In this document: positions 11,450 through 22,756 of the stretch, one piece after another
Position numbering within the stretch: the stretch's first letter is position 1
Layout: the number at the start of each line of letters is the position of its first letter
Translations under genes and position numbers: made by a program
The notes under the pieces: model-generated
Seen by the model: only the letters and a program-made list of their open reading frames with translations
The model's database searches: none
Told to the model about the DNA's origin: nothing
DNA from: Rachicladosporium sp. CCFEE 5018
Lineage: Eukaryota > Ascomycota > Dothideomycetes > Cladosporiales > Cladosporiaceae
DNA: 64,000 bases
Assembly: GCA_002077045.2 (NCBI GenBank)
Contig: KZ111163.1
Location: forward strand, 493,791-557,790
Reading direction: 5' to 3'

Positions 11450-11675
11450 GCGATCACGGGACCGGCTTGGGACTAAGACGACCATGTATCACCGATGCAC
11501 TCAAATCTGATGAGCATTCCAGCCTCGACGCGTGATCGATTGCTGTGGATCGCACTGGTACACGCTACTTTCAATCATCTAGGCTCTGTAAGAACTACTC
11601 ACAACTGCGCAAGCCGTCTTAGGCGCGCTCACAACCCGCCATAACGCCATGCATCTTAATTCACCCGCACTCCTG

Positions 11676-12958
11676 TCATTGCTTCGATGACACAGACTGT
11701 GTATGATGCTTCTCCAGGACCTTCTTCTGCTCTTCCTCAGCCTTGATCTCCCTGACCTTGGCAAGCACCACCTGCATGATGTCAGCACATACAGCAGAAG
11801 ACTATCTCGCATAGCACGACTCACCTCGCGAAAGATCGCCCCCTTCGCGATCTTACTCAGACTCCGCTTTCTTGGCGGCCCATCAGGAGGCTTCAATCCA
11901 CCCGCCGCACTGCCCTTGTCGTGCGCAGTCATAGCCTCTCTCGCGGCCTGCTTCGCATCCGCAGGAACATCAGCCTGCATCGGTGCGTCCTCCTCCTCGT
12001 CCTCCTGCATCTTCAACGCCTCAATTCGGTTCGCAAGCTTGACAAGCTCAATACCCCTCTTCAACCGCGCCTTAGCCATGTACGCCTTGATCTCAGGCAG
12101 CAAGTCGTGATCCGTTGCGCCCTGTCCAGCAATCCACGGATCCCGGAGTGCCTGGCTGGATGTCGCGCGGTCGCTGGGTTCGGGCTTGAGCAGCGAGTTG
12201 ATGAATGACTTTGCCTCGTTCGAGACATCCTTCCAGTACCTCTCATGGTAAATGACCCTTCCATGCTTTGTCTCATCGATCAGATCTTGTAGACTCTCGC
12301 TCCGAAACGGTGAGTATCCACACAGCAGCGTGTACGTGATGACGCCCAGCGACCACATATCCACCGGCTTGCTATGCCCCCTCTTCAGCATCACCTCCGG
12401 TGCCGCGTACCCGAAGCTCCCCGCCATGGTCTTGAGCACGCCATCCGGAGAGTCCAAATGCTTCGCAATGCCAAAGTCCGCCAGCACCAGATCCGAATGC
12501 TCCTCCCGCGTCAAGTAAAGCAAGTTCTCCGGCTTCAGATCCCGATGCACAACATTATTCTGATGCAGATAATCCACCGCCTCCAGCACCTGCCGAATAG
12601 TCTGACTAGCATCCTTCTCGGTAAACTTCCCCTTCTCGCAAATCCGATCAAACAGCTCCCCTCCAGTAGCCAGCTGCGTGACAATATAGTACTTATCCCG
12701 ACTTTCGAACCAGTCCACGAACCGGACTATGTGCGGATGCCGCAGATTCTGCAGCATCTCCAGCTCGTCGTAGACCATCTTGTCGTTGCCTTTGACGTTC
12801 TTCTTGAGGATTATCTTCACGGCGACTTTGCCAGAAGGCCCTTCGGCTTCTTTGACGATGCCATAGGTGCCTGCTCCGAGAGTGCGGCCGAAGCGGTATT
12901 TGGTTTTGCGGTCGTAGGAGTCGGGTTGGCCGTGCAGCTTGTTAAGCATATTGGACAC
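11676..12958 (-). CDS. Calcium/calmodulin-dependent protein kinase (left copy)
   Basis: Exons are 12958-11825 and 11771-11676 (53-bp intron), giving 409 residues. Reading past the donor without splicing would replace the proper C-terminus by unrelated sequence. The kinase domain covers about residues 22-280: GAGTYG loop, AVK lysine, HRDLKPEN catalytic loop, DFG, APE and the DMWSLGV stretch. Residues about 295-325 ([19 protein letters not shown]) look like the autoinhibitory/calmodulin-binding helix. Length and layout fit fungal CaMK (CmkA/Cmk1 type), a cytosolic Ser/Thr kinase activated by Ca2+/calmodulin. Confidence 0.9.
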
Positions 12959-13872
12959 TAGTCGTCTGTCAGCTTCACGTGCTCGTATTCATGTGACTCG
13001 ACGTTGTCATGTTGTTGTCAGCAGTGTGCGGCTCTTCGTTCAGTCGTTCGAGCCTTCTGCGGTACGAGGATAGTGGTAGACATACACGACATGGCTGCCT
13101 GCCGTTCAGGCGCCTTGGGATTGTCTCTGAGGACTGGGCGAGCTGCTTCGGCTAGCTGATCGAGCTGATGATGTTGTTTGGCTTGCTATACGGGAGTGAA
13201 TCGCAGATGGGGGAACAAAGGCTGATCTTCACGCAAGCTCAAGTATAATCTCAGGCACAAAGGGACATCGCACTACAGGACTTGCAGTGTATCGATGGGA
13301 GATGCAGTCAACAGAAGTGAGTTCGATGTGGCTGAGTTTCCCAGCGGCTGGGCTCCTGCTGCGCATGCTGTAGTGGGGCCAGATTTAGGCTTCTGAGATC
13401 TCCCTGCCTGCAGATGCTCTAGACAAGCATATATCGCGCCGCGAGTCCGATTCTCTTGCATACATGCTACTCCGAGCCTATGTGAAGCTAAGCGGCAATC
13501 ATCCCGGGGTATTCGGTCGAGAAAGGCGCACTGGAGGCAATGTATTAGCTATCGTCTGGCCGAGGGCTGAACACAACCACCCCCACTTGCGGGAGTTGCC
13601 GGCGGTTCACTCGTGGAAGGCACGTGCCTCTCCATGAAAGTGAAGTGAAGTCACTTTGCGTAAAAGTAGTCAATCACGACAAAAGCTTCGTTGACCACCA
13701 AAGACCCTCCTAGCGCATTAAAAAGACTGCGCTTGCTCTCTCGTACCACCAGCAAGCTTTTGGTCGCCTGTAGCACAAACAGCATCACAATATCATCTGT
13801 ACCTGCCCTGGTCAACTCCAGCCTCGCGCTTTCCGGCCCATCCTGCACGACTCTCTCCAATCCTACCCCATC
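12959..13872. other. Divergent promoter region of CaM kinase and TFIIS genes
   Basis: About 0.9 kb separates the two start codons. Short frames on both strands have no domain. A CT-rich stretch and GTGAAGTGAAGTCAC lie just upstream of TFIIS. The same region recurs at 19843-20755. Confidence 0.4.
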
Positions 13873-14257
13873 ATGGACGCCAAACAACTCCACGAGACCG
13901 GCCGACAGATCTCCAAAGTCCTCGACAGCGGCGATCCCTCATCGACAGTCTTCAGCATCCTCTCCCCCCTGCACAAATGGACCGCAACCGAAGATCTGCT
14001 TCGCCAATCCAAGATAGGTGTCTCCGTTGCACGACTACGGCAGCATAAGGATCCCAAAGTCGCGGCGGAAGCTTCGAAGCTGGTGAACAAGTGGAAGAAT
14101 GATGTGAAGGTCACTGCGAGGAAGTCGACTGGGAGTCCGGCGCCGGGGAGCAAGGCAAATGGCGCAAGTAGTGGAGTCAGCAGTCCAGCACCGCAGAAGA
14201 GTGAAGCCACGGCGGTCAAGAAGGAGAGTAGGAAAAGCACGGTTGATCCGGCGAAGC
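13873..14257 (+). CDS. TFIIS, 5' part only (left copy, cut by gap)
   Basis: The first 128 codons of transcription elongation factor TFIIS: the N-terminal LW-type helical domain (about 1-80) followed by a Lys/Ser/Ala-rich linker. The reading frame runs into the N gap at 14258. The same gene is complete at 20756-21974. This is probably one gene seen twice rather than two genes. Confidence 0.8.
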
Positions 14258-14357
14258 NNNNNNNNNNNNNNNNNNNNNNNNNNNNNNNNNNNNNNNNNNN
14301 NNNNNNNNNNNNNNNNNNNNNNNNNNNNNNNNNNNNNNNNNNNNNNNNNNNNNNNNN
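14258..14357. other. Assembly gap (100 N)
   Basis: The run is exactly 100 N, a conventional placeholder of unknown length. The flanking sequences overlap each other by about 6.8 kb, so the true gap is probably negative (an unmerged overlap). Confidence 0.98.
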
Positions 14358-14824
14358 TCTGATATGACTTTGGCGTATTTGCGTTGGGAGGACTTCATGT
14401 CCAGGATCTTCCCAGCAACACTTACTGGTGCCTAGACTGCTCGGATACCTGGACGGTCAAGGGTCGCATACATTGTCAGCAATCTTAGCACTAAGGCAGA
14501 AAAGCGTACGACATGCCCTCATGTGCAAGGCACTTGCGCTGGCCCACTGTGCAATACTCCCGGAGCACTGATGGCACGCCGCCATAGCTCGATACTGAGG
14601 ACCGGTATCTAATGATGGCTACATAAAGTCGTTGTCATGTCCAGGAGAACGGTCATCTACTCCCAACTGCGGAGCTTACCACCAATCTCATCGGCTGCAA
14701 ACCCTAGGACCAAGCAAGACTGCTTCGCCTTGTCATCTACAACTCCTGCAGTCACCTTAAGACTGAAAGATGAAGCCCTGCTTCATCCCACGCGCTCACA
14801 GCGCTCTGGACAACAGCGATTGCG

Positions 14825-16014
14825 ATGCCGATCCACTCCCAAGACCTGGACTGTCACGAGCTTATGCTAAATATCCCGATCACCGCCAACAACTACGTCC
14901 TCGATATCAAGAAAGCAACCACAGAAACGGAGCTTGCCGAGTTCGTAGACGGGCTTGATCGTTGGTCGGCTCCCAACCTCACCCAGCGGATCACAGGTCG
15001 TCTGAACGTCACTGCCAGCTACTCGATCCACGCGCAGCTCTGCTTCCCGCAGTAGGAAAAGGACAAGCACATTATGCAGATCTTGACTCATGGAGTCATG
15101 TTCGATCATCGTTACTGTGAGTGTACATCTCTAGCTTAGTCGTGATAAAGCAGACTGAGATAGCTGGCAGGGGACGCCACGATCGACCGCAAGCATTGCT
15201 CGTACGTCTACGCCGCCGTCAATGCCGGGTACACAGTCCTCAACTACGATCGCCTCGGCAATCTCTTCTCCGAGAAGCCTGATCCCTTCGACGCCGTCCA
15301 GGGGCCTACAGAAATCGAAATCCTCCGAGTCCTCACCGAGAAAGCTCGTGCCGGTACTCTCCTCGCCGCATCAGACCCTTCCAACCCTCTCCCTCGCACC
15401 CTCCATCTCCCAGCCTTCGACAAAGTCGGCACGTCGCTCAAAGACTGGGCTCACAGATCACGAACGCCTTCTTAGTCCAATACGGCCACCTCTCCTCGGC
15501 AGCGATCCTCACCTTCTCACTCAAGAACGGCCGCGTGCCAGGCGCAGTCTACGCCTTAGTCCAGGCGGCGCCTGCCAACCCAGCACTTTTTGCCTTCTAT
15601 CCTGCTGAATACTTCACGATGGCATCACGCAATACTCTGCAAACAGTATTCCTGCACCGCAACAGCGTCACGGATCCTGCTGGATTTACCGATGAGGTCC
15701 TCGCTTACGCGGAAAGCATCAAAGCGCCGATCGCTTCCGGCGCTGCGCTCGAGACTCGTGGGTTGATTTCCGGAGGCGTTGCGAAGGACTTCAATGGTCC
15801 GATGCAGCACTTTCTGGGGGAGTTCAATTATCTCGTCTGCCGGGGGGACTGCAAAGGGAATTACAGCGACGAGGACTTGGTGGAGGTCGACCCGGCGGCA
15901 AGCGTGGGGGAGACGTATATTCAGCCTGGCGCGGGACATGGGCTGCCGTGCATCGGAACGCTAGCGCTGGGTATGAGGTTACGTTGGGCGTCTTAGCGAG
16001 GAACGGGCTGTAGA
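14825..16014 (+). pseudogene. Alpha/beta-hydrolase pseudogene (right copy)
   Basis: This is the same hydrolase as at 7931-9131 but with different lesions. A TAG replaces the Trp codon at 15053-15055. A one-base loss near 15425 destroys the nucleophile-elbow frame, a 9-base deletion follows near 15510, and a one-base loss near 15950 shifts the last 30 codons. The splice junction Trp at 15171, broken in the left copy, is intact here. The middle-to-late part (15535-15950, including YPAEYFTMASRNTLQ) is better preserved than in the left copy. Confidence 0.75.
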
Positions 16015-16505
16015 TGCAGATGAGTCAGGGGATTCAGTGAGGGAGAGTAGTGTGTTTGACCAGGTGGTAGAGAGGACAAGATTGCTAGTAGAACGCTCCT
16101 TCGTACATATAATCGGCATCTGTGTAGAAGTGCAAGTAATCTATTCCCGGTTACTCAGAAGGCTCGAAGAGATACTATGCTAATAACCCGGACCTGCCTT
16201 GCCCGTGTCCGCGCGAAGGGCAGTACATGTAGTTACATGTCAGGTCCAGTCACCTCCAAATCTGTGTTGGTACCATAGTCACTCAAGGATCAGCGACAAA
16301 ACGCTCTATTGCTTCCACTGCACTGAGCTCATCCTCGATCGGAGAGTATGAGAAAAAGCAGTGCAGAATGCGATGGAGTACCAATAAACTGAGACTTCCA
16401 ATGCATTATATGCTGTAGTCATACCCCGAAATCCCGGAGCGGTACGTATACCGTTCGTCACCATCCAAACGCCGTCGCTCAATGCAGATGCTCATGGTCA
16501 CGCTC
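16015..16505. other. Intergenic region
   Basis: Counterpart of 9132-9623. No gene is seen. Confidence 0.4.
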
Positions 16506-17624
16506 CTACTGATGAAAAGGCTCCTCACTCTGGCTTCTCTGCCTGTCCCCCTCCTCTGCCTGCCTATCCTCAACAGCCTTCTTGTCCGCATGCTTCTCCG
16601 GATCAAACACATACATCGGCCACTCGCAGCCGATTGTCCTCTTGACGATCACCGGCAACTTGCTCCATATCGCTGGCGGCATAGGGATCAAAATGCTGGT
16701 ATCGTGGAGGTACTTCTCGTACTGTGGCCAGCCGACGCCTTTCTCGAAGCGCTTCTTAGCGCCGGGGCGCTCTTGAAGGTTCAGGCCGGAGACGAAGAGC
16801 AGGAGGGTAGTGAGGAGGATCCAGCCGACTGCTGAGGCGTAGAGAGCCGCGTAGGGACCGGGGTAGGCAGAGAGGAAACCGTAGGAAGCCGGAGTGACGG
16901 CAATCATGTAGATCGCTGAAGACAGTATGTTAGTGACTGCACATCACACCAGCTGGTGGCAAGGAAGCGACTTACAAACTTGCACCATAATCTCGCCAAA
17001 GTAGTTCGGATGCCGACTCCACTTGAAGAAACCCACATCACAAACAGCACCCGGCTGCTTGCCAGGCCCTTGCTTGAAGCGGTACTTCTGGATATCCGCG
17101 ATCGCCTCCATCAAGAACGCGATAGCGAAGATTATAACGCCAATCACATCCGTAGCGTGCCCAAACTTCGGCTGATACGGTCGCGTAGCCTCCAGTACCG
17201 CAGGACTGTTCAAAATCGTGACAGGCAGCGACACGACCCACACCCACAGCATTTGCGCCACCCAGAAACCCAGGAAGGGAAAGAACTTATCCCGCTTATC
17301 GTCGAAGCGATCATCCTTTCCAGTCTTCAAGATCCGGAACAGCAAGAAAGCAGACAATCGTGCGCCCCAGAGCATGATGAAGATACTCGTGACGATTTGC
17401 CTTGCGTTCGTGGAGCCACCCATGGCTAGGGTCATGATAGCCAGCCATACGAAGTTTGTGCCGCCCATGAAGTCAGTGAGCTTGTCGAACTTAAGCGTGA
17501 ATGCTATGGCGAAGCCGATGAGTTGGTAGGCGACTGTGACGAGGAGGGTGATGGCGAGGTAGTAGTCATCTAGGACGTGGATGGGCTCGTGCGTGAAGCG
17601 CGCGAGGGATATGGAGTTGCCCAT
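16506..17624 (-). CDS. DUF1295 / steroid 5-alpha-reductase-like membrane protein (right copy)
   Basis: Exons are 17624-16976 and 16915-16506, 352 residues, with the same intron position as the left copy. Almost all differences from the left copy are silent. One visible change is Ala for Val in the SAYPGPYAALY stretch. Purifying selection on the protein is therefore likely, in contrast to the neighbouring hydrolase. Function as for the left copy: probable ER membrane reductase of unknown substrate. Confidence 0.85.
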
Positions 17625-18005
17625 GTTGGCAGTGTTGTGGGTGTCGCAGCGGGAGGTATGGTATATCTGACCGCAAATTACGATCAGATGGAGTGAAAGG
17701 CGAAATATGTATCTAGAACAGAGCGTGGCTCAGACGATGTTTTCATACCGTCTTGGGCCGGCTCAAAAGTCCTCACGTTCTGTGGTGCCTTCCTCGCAAA
17801 CGACGTCATGCAAGATCCTTGACTAAACAACCTTAATCCCAAAGTGGAGCTGAACGCGAGATCGGTTCGCGCTTTTCGTTCACGTGCGCTGCCGATCGCG
17901 AGCCTTGCCATCTTACCTGACCTCCCACAACTTCCGCACCTCACTCGGTTTGATACAGCGCATCGAGTGGGGCAAACACCTGACGTACCGACTACATCGC
18001 GGATA
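17625..18005. other. Divergent promoter region
   Basis: Counterpart of 10743-11121, but more diverged between the copies than the genes on either side. No gene is seen. Confidence 0.4.
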
Positions 18006-18333
18006 ATGCGTCTCGCCGAGCTTCTGACTGACCTCACGACGTTGAGTCCGGAGGTTTGCGTAAGTCGCAGTCTCTCTGCCGTAGATCAAATCGGAAGACA
18101 CCATCGTCTGATACCATTCGCAGGACCCCAGAGCTGCGTCTGCGCTTGTCAACGCGAGGCCAGGGGGCAGTGCTGCTCCAGCACCAACGAGCGATGACCA
18201 GGACGTAGATCTAAAGCGTGCCAAGGACTTACTACAGCTGCACGCAGATGTCAAGCTGGCGCATGCCCATGGCGTGGACGAAGAGTTGAACGATGCGCGA
18301 CACGCCGTGGAAGTCGTCTTGCGGGAGCTATGA
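18006..18333 (+). CDS. Small conserved hypothetical protein, 87 aa (right copy)
   Basis: Exons are 18006-18059 and 18124-18333. The exon-intron layout and C-terminal helix match the copy at 11122-11449. The few amino-acid changes fall in the Ala/Pro-rich loop and at its start. Family not recognised. Confidence 0.6.
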
Positions 18334-18559
18334 GCGATCACGGGACCGGCTTGGGACTAGGACGACCATGTATCACCGATGAACTCAAATCTGATGAGCA
18401 TTCCAGCCTCGACGCGTGATCGATTGTTGTGGATCGCACTGGCACACGCTACTTTCAATCATCTAGGCTCTGTAAGAACTACTCACAACTGCGCAAGCCA
18501 TCTTAGGCGCGCTCACAACCCGCCATAACGCCATGCATCTTAGGTCACCCGCACTCCTG

Positions 18560-19842
18560 TCATTGCTTCGATGACACAGACTGTGTGTGATGCATCTCCA
18601 GGACTTTCTTCTGCTCTTCCTCAGCTTTGATCTCTCTGACCTTGGCAAGCACCACCTGCATGATGTCAGCACATACAGCAGAAGACTATTTCGCATAGCA
18701 CGACTCACCTCGCGAAAGATCGCCCCCTTCGCGATCTTACTCAGACTCCGCTGTCTTGGCGGCCCATCAGGAGGCTTCAATCCACCCGCCGCACTGCCCT
18801 TGTCGTGCGCAGTCATGGCCTCTCTCGCGGCCTGCTTCGCATCCGCTGGAACATCAGCCTGCATCGGTGCGTCCTCCTCCTCGTCTTCCTGCATCTTCAA
18901 CGCCTCAATTCGGTTCGCAAGCTTGACAAGCTCAATACCCCTCTTCAACCGCGCCTTAGCCATGTACGCCTTGATCTCAGGTAGCAGATCGTGATCCGTT
19001 GCGCCCTGTCCAGCAATCCACGGATCCCGTAATGCCTGGCTGGATGTTGCGCGGTCGCTGGGTTCGGGCTTGAGCAGCGAGTTGATGAATGACTTTGCCT
19101 CGTTCGAGACATCCTTCCAATACCTCTCATGGTAAATGACCCTTCCATGCTTTGTCTCATCGATAAGATCTTGTAGACTCTCGCTCCGAAACGGTGAGTA
19201 TCCACACAGCAGCGTGTACGTGATGACGCCCAGCGACCACATATCCACCGGCTTGCTATGCCCCCTCTTCAGCATCACCTCCGGTGCCGCGTACCCGAAG
19301 CTCCCCGCCATGGTCTTGAGCACGCCATCCGGAGAGTCCAAATGCTTCGCAATGCCAAAGTCCGCCAGCACCAGATCCGAATGCTCCTCCCGCGTCAAGT
19401 AAAGCAAGTTCTCCGGCTTCAGATCCCGGTGCACAACATTATTCTGATGCAGATAATCCACCGCCTCCAATACCTGCCGAATAGTCTGACTGGCATCCTT
19501 CTCCGTGAACTTCCCCTTCTCGCAAATCCGATCGAACAGCTCTCCTCCTGTAGCCAGCTGCGTGACGATATAGTACTTGTCTCTGCTCTCGAACCAGTCC
19601 ACGAAGCGGACTATGTGCGGATGTCGCAGGTTCTGTAGCATTTCGAGCTCGTCGTAGACCATCTTGTCATTGCCTTTGACATTCTTTTTGAGGATTATCT
19701 TGACGGCGACTTTGCCGGAGGGGCCTTCGGCTTCTTTGACGATGCCATATGTCCCTGCGCCGAGGGTGCGGCCGAAGCGGTATTTCGTTTTGCGGTCGTA
19801 AGAGTCGGGTTGGCCGTGCAGCTTGTTAAGCATGTTGGACAC
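18560..19842 (-). CDS. Calcium/calmodulin-dependent protein kinase (right copy)
   Basis: Exons are 19842-18709 and 18655-18560 (53-bp intron), 409 residues. The catalytic motifs are identical to the left copy. Visible differences are in the C-terminal tail (for example Gln for Lys in PPRQRSLSK, Met for Lys in VLEMHHTQS). Role: cytosolic Ca2+/calmodulin-activated Ser/Thr kinase. Confidence 0.9.
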
Positions 19843-20755
19843 TAGTCGTCTGTCAGCTTCACGTGCTCGTATTCATGTGACTCGACGTTGTCATGTTATT
19901 GTCAGCAGTGTGCGGCTCTTCGTGCAGTCGTTCGAGCCTTCTGCGGTACGAGGATAGTGGTAGACATACACGACATGGCTGCCTGCTGTTCAGGCGCCTT
20001 GGGATTGTCTCTGAGGACTGGGCGAGCTGCTTCGGCTAGCTGATCGAGCTGACGGTGTTGTTTGGCTTGCTAGACGGGAGTGAATCGCAGCTGGGGGAAC
20101 AAAGACTGATCTTCACGCAAGCTCAAGTATAATCTCAGGCACAAAGGGACATCGCACTACAGGACTTGCAGTGTATCAATGGGAGATGCAGTCAACAGAG
20201 GTGAGTTCGATGTGGCTGAGTTTCCCAGCGGCTGGGCTCCTGCTGCGCATGCTGTAGTGGGGCCAGATTTAGGCTTCTGAGATCTCCCTGCCTGCAGATG
20301 CTCTAGACAAGCATATATCGCGCCGCGAGTCCGATTCTCTTGCATACATGCTATCCCGAGCCTATGTGGAGCTAAGCAGTAATCATCCCGGGGTAGTCGG
20401 TCGACAAAGGCGCACTGGAGGCAATGTATTAGCTATCATCTGGCCGAGGGCTGAACACAACCACCCCCACTTGCGGGAGTTGCCGGCGGTTCACTCGTGG
20501 AAGGCACGTGCCTCTCCATGAAAGTGAAGTGAAGTCACTTTGCGTAAAAGTAGTCAATCACGACAAAAGCTTCGTTGACCACCAAAGCCCTCCTCGCGCA
20601 TTAAAAAGACTGCGCTTGCTCTCTCGTACCACCAGCAAGCTTCTGGTCGCCTGTAGCACACACAGCATCACAAGATCATCTGTACCTGCCCTGGTCAACC
20701 CCGGCCTCGCGCTTTCTGGCCCATCCTGCACGACTCTCTCCAATCCTACCCCATC
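19843..20755. other. Divergent promoter region of CaM kinase and TFIIS genes
   Basis: Counterpart of 12959-13872. No gene is seen. Confidence 0.4.
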
Positions 20756-21974
20756 ATGGACGCCAAACAACTCCACGAGACCGGCCGACAGATCTCCAAA
20801 GTCCTCGACAGCGGCGATCCCTCATCGACAGTCCTCAGCATCCTCTCCCCCCTGCACAAATGGACTGCAACCGAAGATCTGCTTCGCCAATCCAAGATAG
20901 GTGTCTCCGTTGCACGACTACGGCAGCATAAGGATCCCAAAGTCGCGGCGGAAGCTTCGAAGCTGGTGAACAAGTGGAAGAATGATGTGAAGGTCACTGC
21001 GAGGAAGTCGACTCGTAGTCCGGCGCCGGGGAGCAAGGCGAATGGCGCAAGTAGTGGAGTCAGCAGTCCAGCACCGCAGAAGAGTGAAGCCACGGCGGTC
21101 AAGAAGGAGAGTAGGAAAAGCACGGTTGATCCGGCGAAGCGAAATAGTAAGGAGGATGGGGTTAGCACTGCAGTGACGGGAAATCAGACGAGAGACAGCT
21201 GTGTGAAGTTGATGTACGACGGGTTGGCGTTCATGTCGGAAGAGGGTATGTTGACCTCAACGATATAGGTGTCTGGAATGACAGCACTAACAACGAGGCA
21301 GGCCCGGACGAGATAATGGCAGTGGCGCGCAGCGTAGAGCTCGCAGCCTACAACAAGCTGCAACCCGAGACTTCCACAGAGTACAAAGCGAAGATGCGGT
21401 CGTTGTTCCAGAACCTCAAAGTCAAGGGCAACTCCGACTTACGGCAAACTGTCTTCAATGGCAGCATCACAGCCGAGAAATTCAGTGCGCTTCGCCCTTG
21501 ACCCTGCATTCACGCTCATACTGACGTCCATCACAGTCAACATGAGCAGCGACGAGCTCAAGTCAGAAGAGAAGCGTAAAGCTGACGCTGCGCTTGAAAA
21601 AGAGAACATGCGCGTTGCCATGACCGCAGAGGATCTAAAAGCTATCTCGACTACGTACGTACCCTTCCCCCTTACTCTGCTCACCTCACAACATAGTCTA
21701 CTCGGCTCTGGACGATAAGAGACCCCATATCCTGTGTGCCCTCCATAAGAGCACACAGGGTATGGGGTCGCTTTGCGTCCGCCGAAATCAGCCCTTCGCT
21801 TTTGCCCCCTTGGATACGCTCAGCGCAAATTGCTGACATACTCACAGTATGACTTGCGGCAAATGCAAAGTGAACAAAGTCGCTTACTCGCAGGCCCAGA
21901 CGAGAGCAGCTGACGAGCCTATGACTACGTTCTGCGAGTGCATGAACTGCGGTAATCGGTGGAAATTCTCTTGA
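20756..21974 (+). CDS. DST1: Transcription elongation factor TFIIS
   Basis: Four exons (20756-21245, 21302-21484, 21537-21654, 21848-21974) give 305 residues. The LW domain (about 1-80) is followed by a Lys/Ser linker, the central RNA polymerase II-binding domain (about 145-255, with [25 protein letters not shown] and [15 protein letters not shown]) and a C-terminal zinc ribbon. The ribbon has CGKC, the catalytic acidic pair in [10 protein letters not shown], and [15 protein letters not shown] rescues backtracked polymerase II by stimulating transcript cleavage in the nucleus. Without splicing at 21485 the frame would end early at ALRP. The third intron, 193 bp, is unusually long for this window and holds a strong hairpin. 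Confidence 0.92.
21721..21769. repeat. Inverted repeat (hairpin) inside TFIIS intron 3
   Basis: A 19-bp arm (21721-21739, beginning GACCCCATATCC) and its reverse complement (21751-21769) differ at one position and enclose an 11-base loop. The transcript would fold into a stable stem-loop within the 21655-21847 intron. Confidence 0.85.
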
Positions 21975-22756
21975 TCCATCACGACGCGCTGGGAGTGCTT
22001 TGAGGGAGCGAGAGCGTTATCGGCGTTACTTTCCAGCATCTCTCGGGGAAACAGGTTATGTGTACGATGCAAGAAGGCTGCGTGGGTGAGCACTGGAGCT
22101 GCCAGGGGCTCGGTTGAAACTGCGCCACCGCGACTGCGTCCAATGGTGATGGAGTCTAGAGACACCACGGACTTGTCGACGTATTGAGAGCATCCACGAC
22201 TTGCTGCTCAGCCACCTACGATCAGGTATGCTAGAGATGCAGGCACATGACCGCGGCAGGCGCTTTACTCCGGCCGAGGCGCCGTTGCGAAGCGTGCGGG
22301 CAGCGGGCGGGACGCGATGCCATGGACAGGCAGCAGGATAAGATAGCATAGTAATGATTAAAACGTGGCAAGAAGTACCTAGGTTGGCGCGTCCAGGAGT
22401 AGGGGTTGACAGGCTGTGTATGGTAGCGCGAAATTGCCCTCCTACGCTCTTTCCCCCGCGAAAGCCTATTGCTGTGGTGTCTCGAAATGACTTCACTTGT
22501 CGCAAACGTGCCGAGGCATGTATTTCATCAAGCGTCTACCTTCCTGCGCGCGGCGCCAATGCTATGCTGTCTCGCATGTGCAGCACAGCAGTGGAGTGTA
22601 TAAGTAGGAGCGTAGAGCCTAGCCACCATCAAGGCTCATTGCCCCTCCCCAAGTGCACATTCGCAACGCAAAACAATTCATATCACCTCCATCAATCCAC
22701 TTCACCATCTGGACCAACCCAACCAACTCCCAGATCCCCCACCCCACCCAGCAACC
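21975..22756. other. Intergenic region, promoter of the lipocalin-like gene
   Basis: No gene is recognised. Frames on the minus strand (22056-22505) lack domains. The last 100 bases are C/A-rich, typical of fungal 5' untranslated regions. Confidence 0.4.
22599..22604 (+). promoter_or_regulatory. Candidate TATA box
   Basis: TATAAG lies 158 bp upstream of the ATG at 22757, followed by a C/A-rich leader. It is placed as expected for a core promoter, but this is position-based only. Confidence 0.35.

Larger units (their letters stand above)
7464..14257. repeat. Left copy of a 6.8-kb duplicated block (ends at N gap)
   Basis: This sequence aligns along its whole length to 14358-21140, with scattered substitutions and small indels; the offset moves from 6894 to about 6883. 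The left copy stops exactly at the gap and the right copy starts exactly after it. That is what two contigs with overlapping ends would give. It holds the hydrolase pseudogene, DUF1295 gene, small conserved gene, CaM kinase and the 5' part of TFIIS. Confidence 0.9.
14358..21140. repeat. Right copy of the 6.8-kb duplicated block
   Basis: This matches 7464-14257. It starts directly after the gap. The match ends only because the left copy ends. TFIIS then continues uninterrupted. Confidence 0.9.

Noticed and set aside
13640..13670. GTGAAGTGAAGTCAC repeat/palindrome upstream of TFIIS
   Set aside because: Short and imperfect. It could be a binding site but nothing in the sequence ties it to a known factor.
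7464..21140. Tandem segmental duplication creating paralogous kinase and TFIIS genes
   Set aside because: Both block ends coincide with the N gap and a second gap shows the same overlap, so an assembly overlap is more likely. Kept as a finding in that form.
22056..22505. 149-codon minus-strand frame between TFIIS and the lipocalin-like gene
   Set aside because: Arg/Ser-rich composition with no domain or splice structure. It lies in a promoter region.
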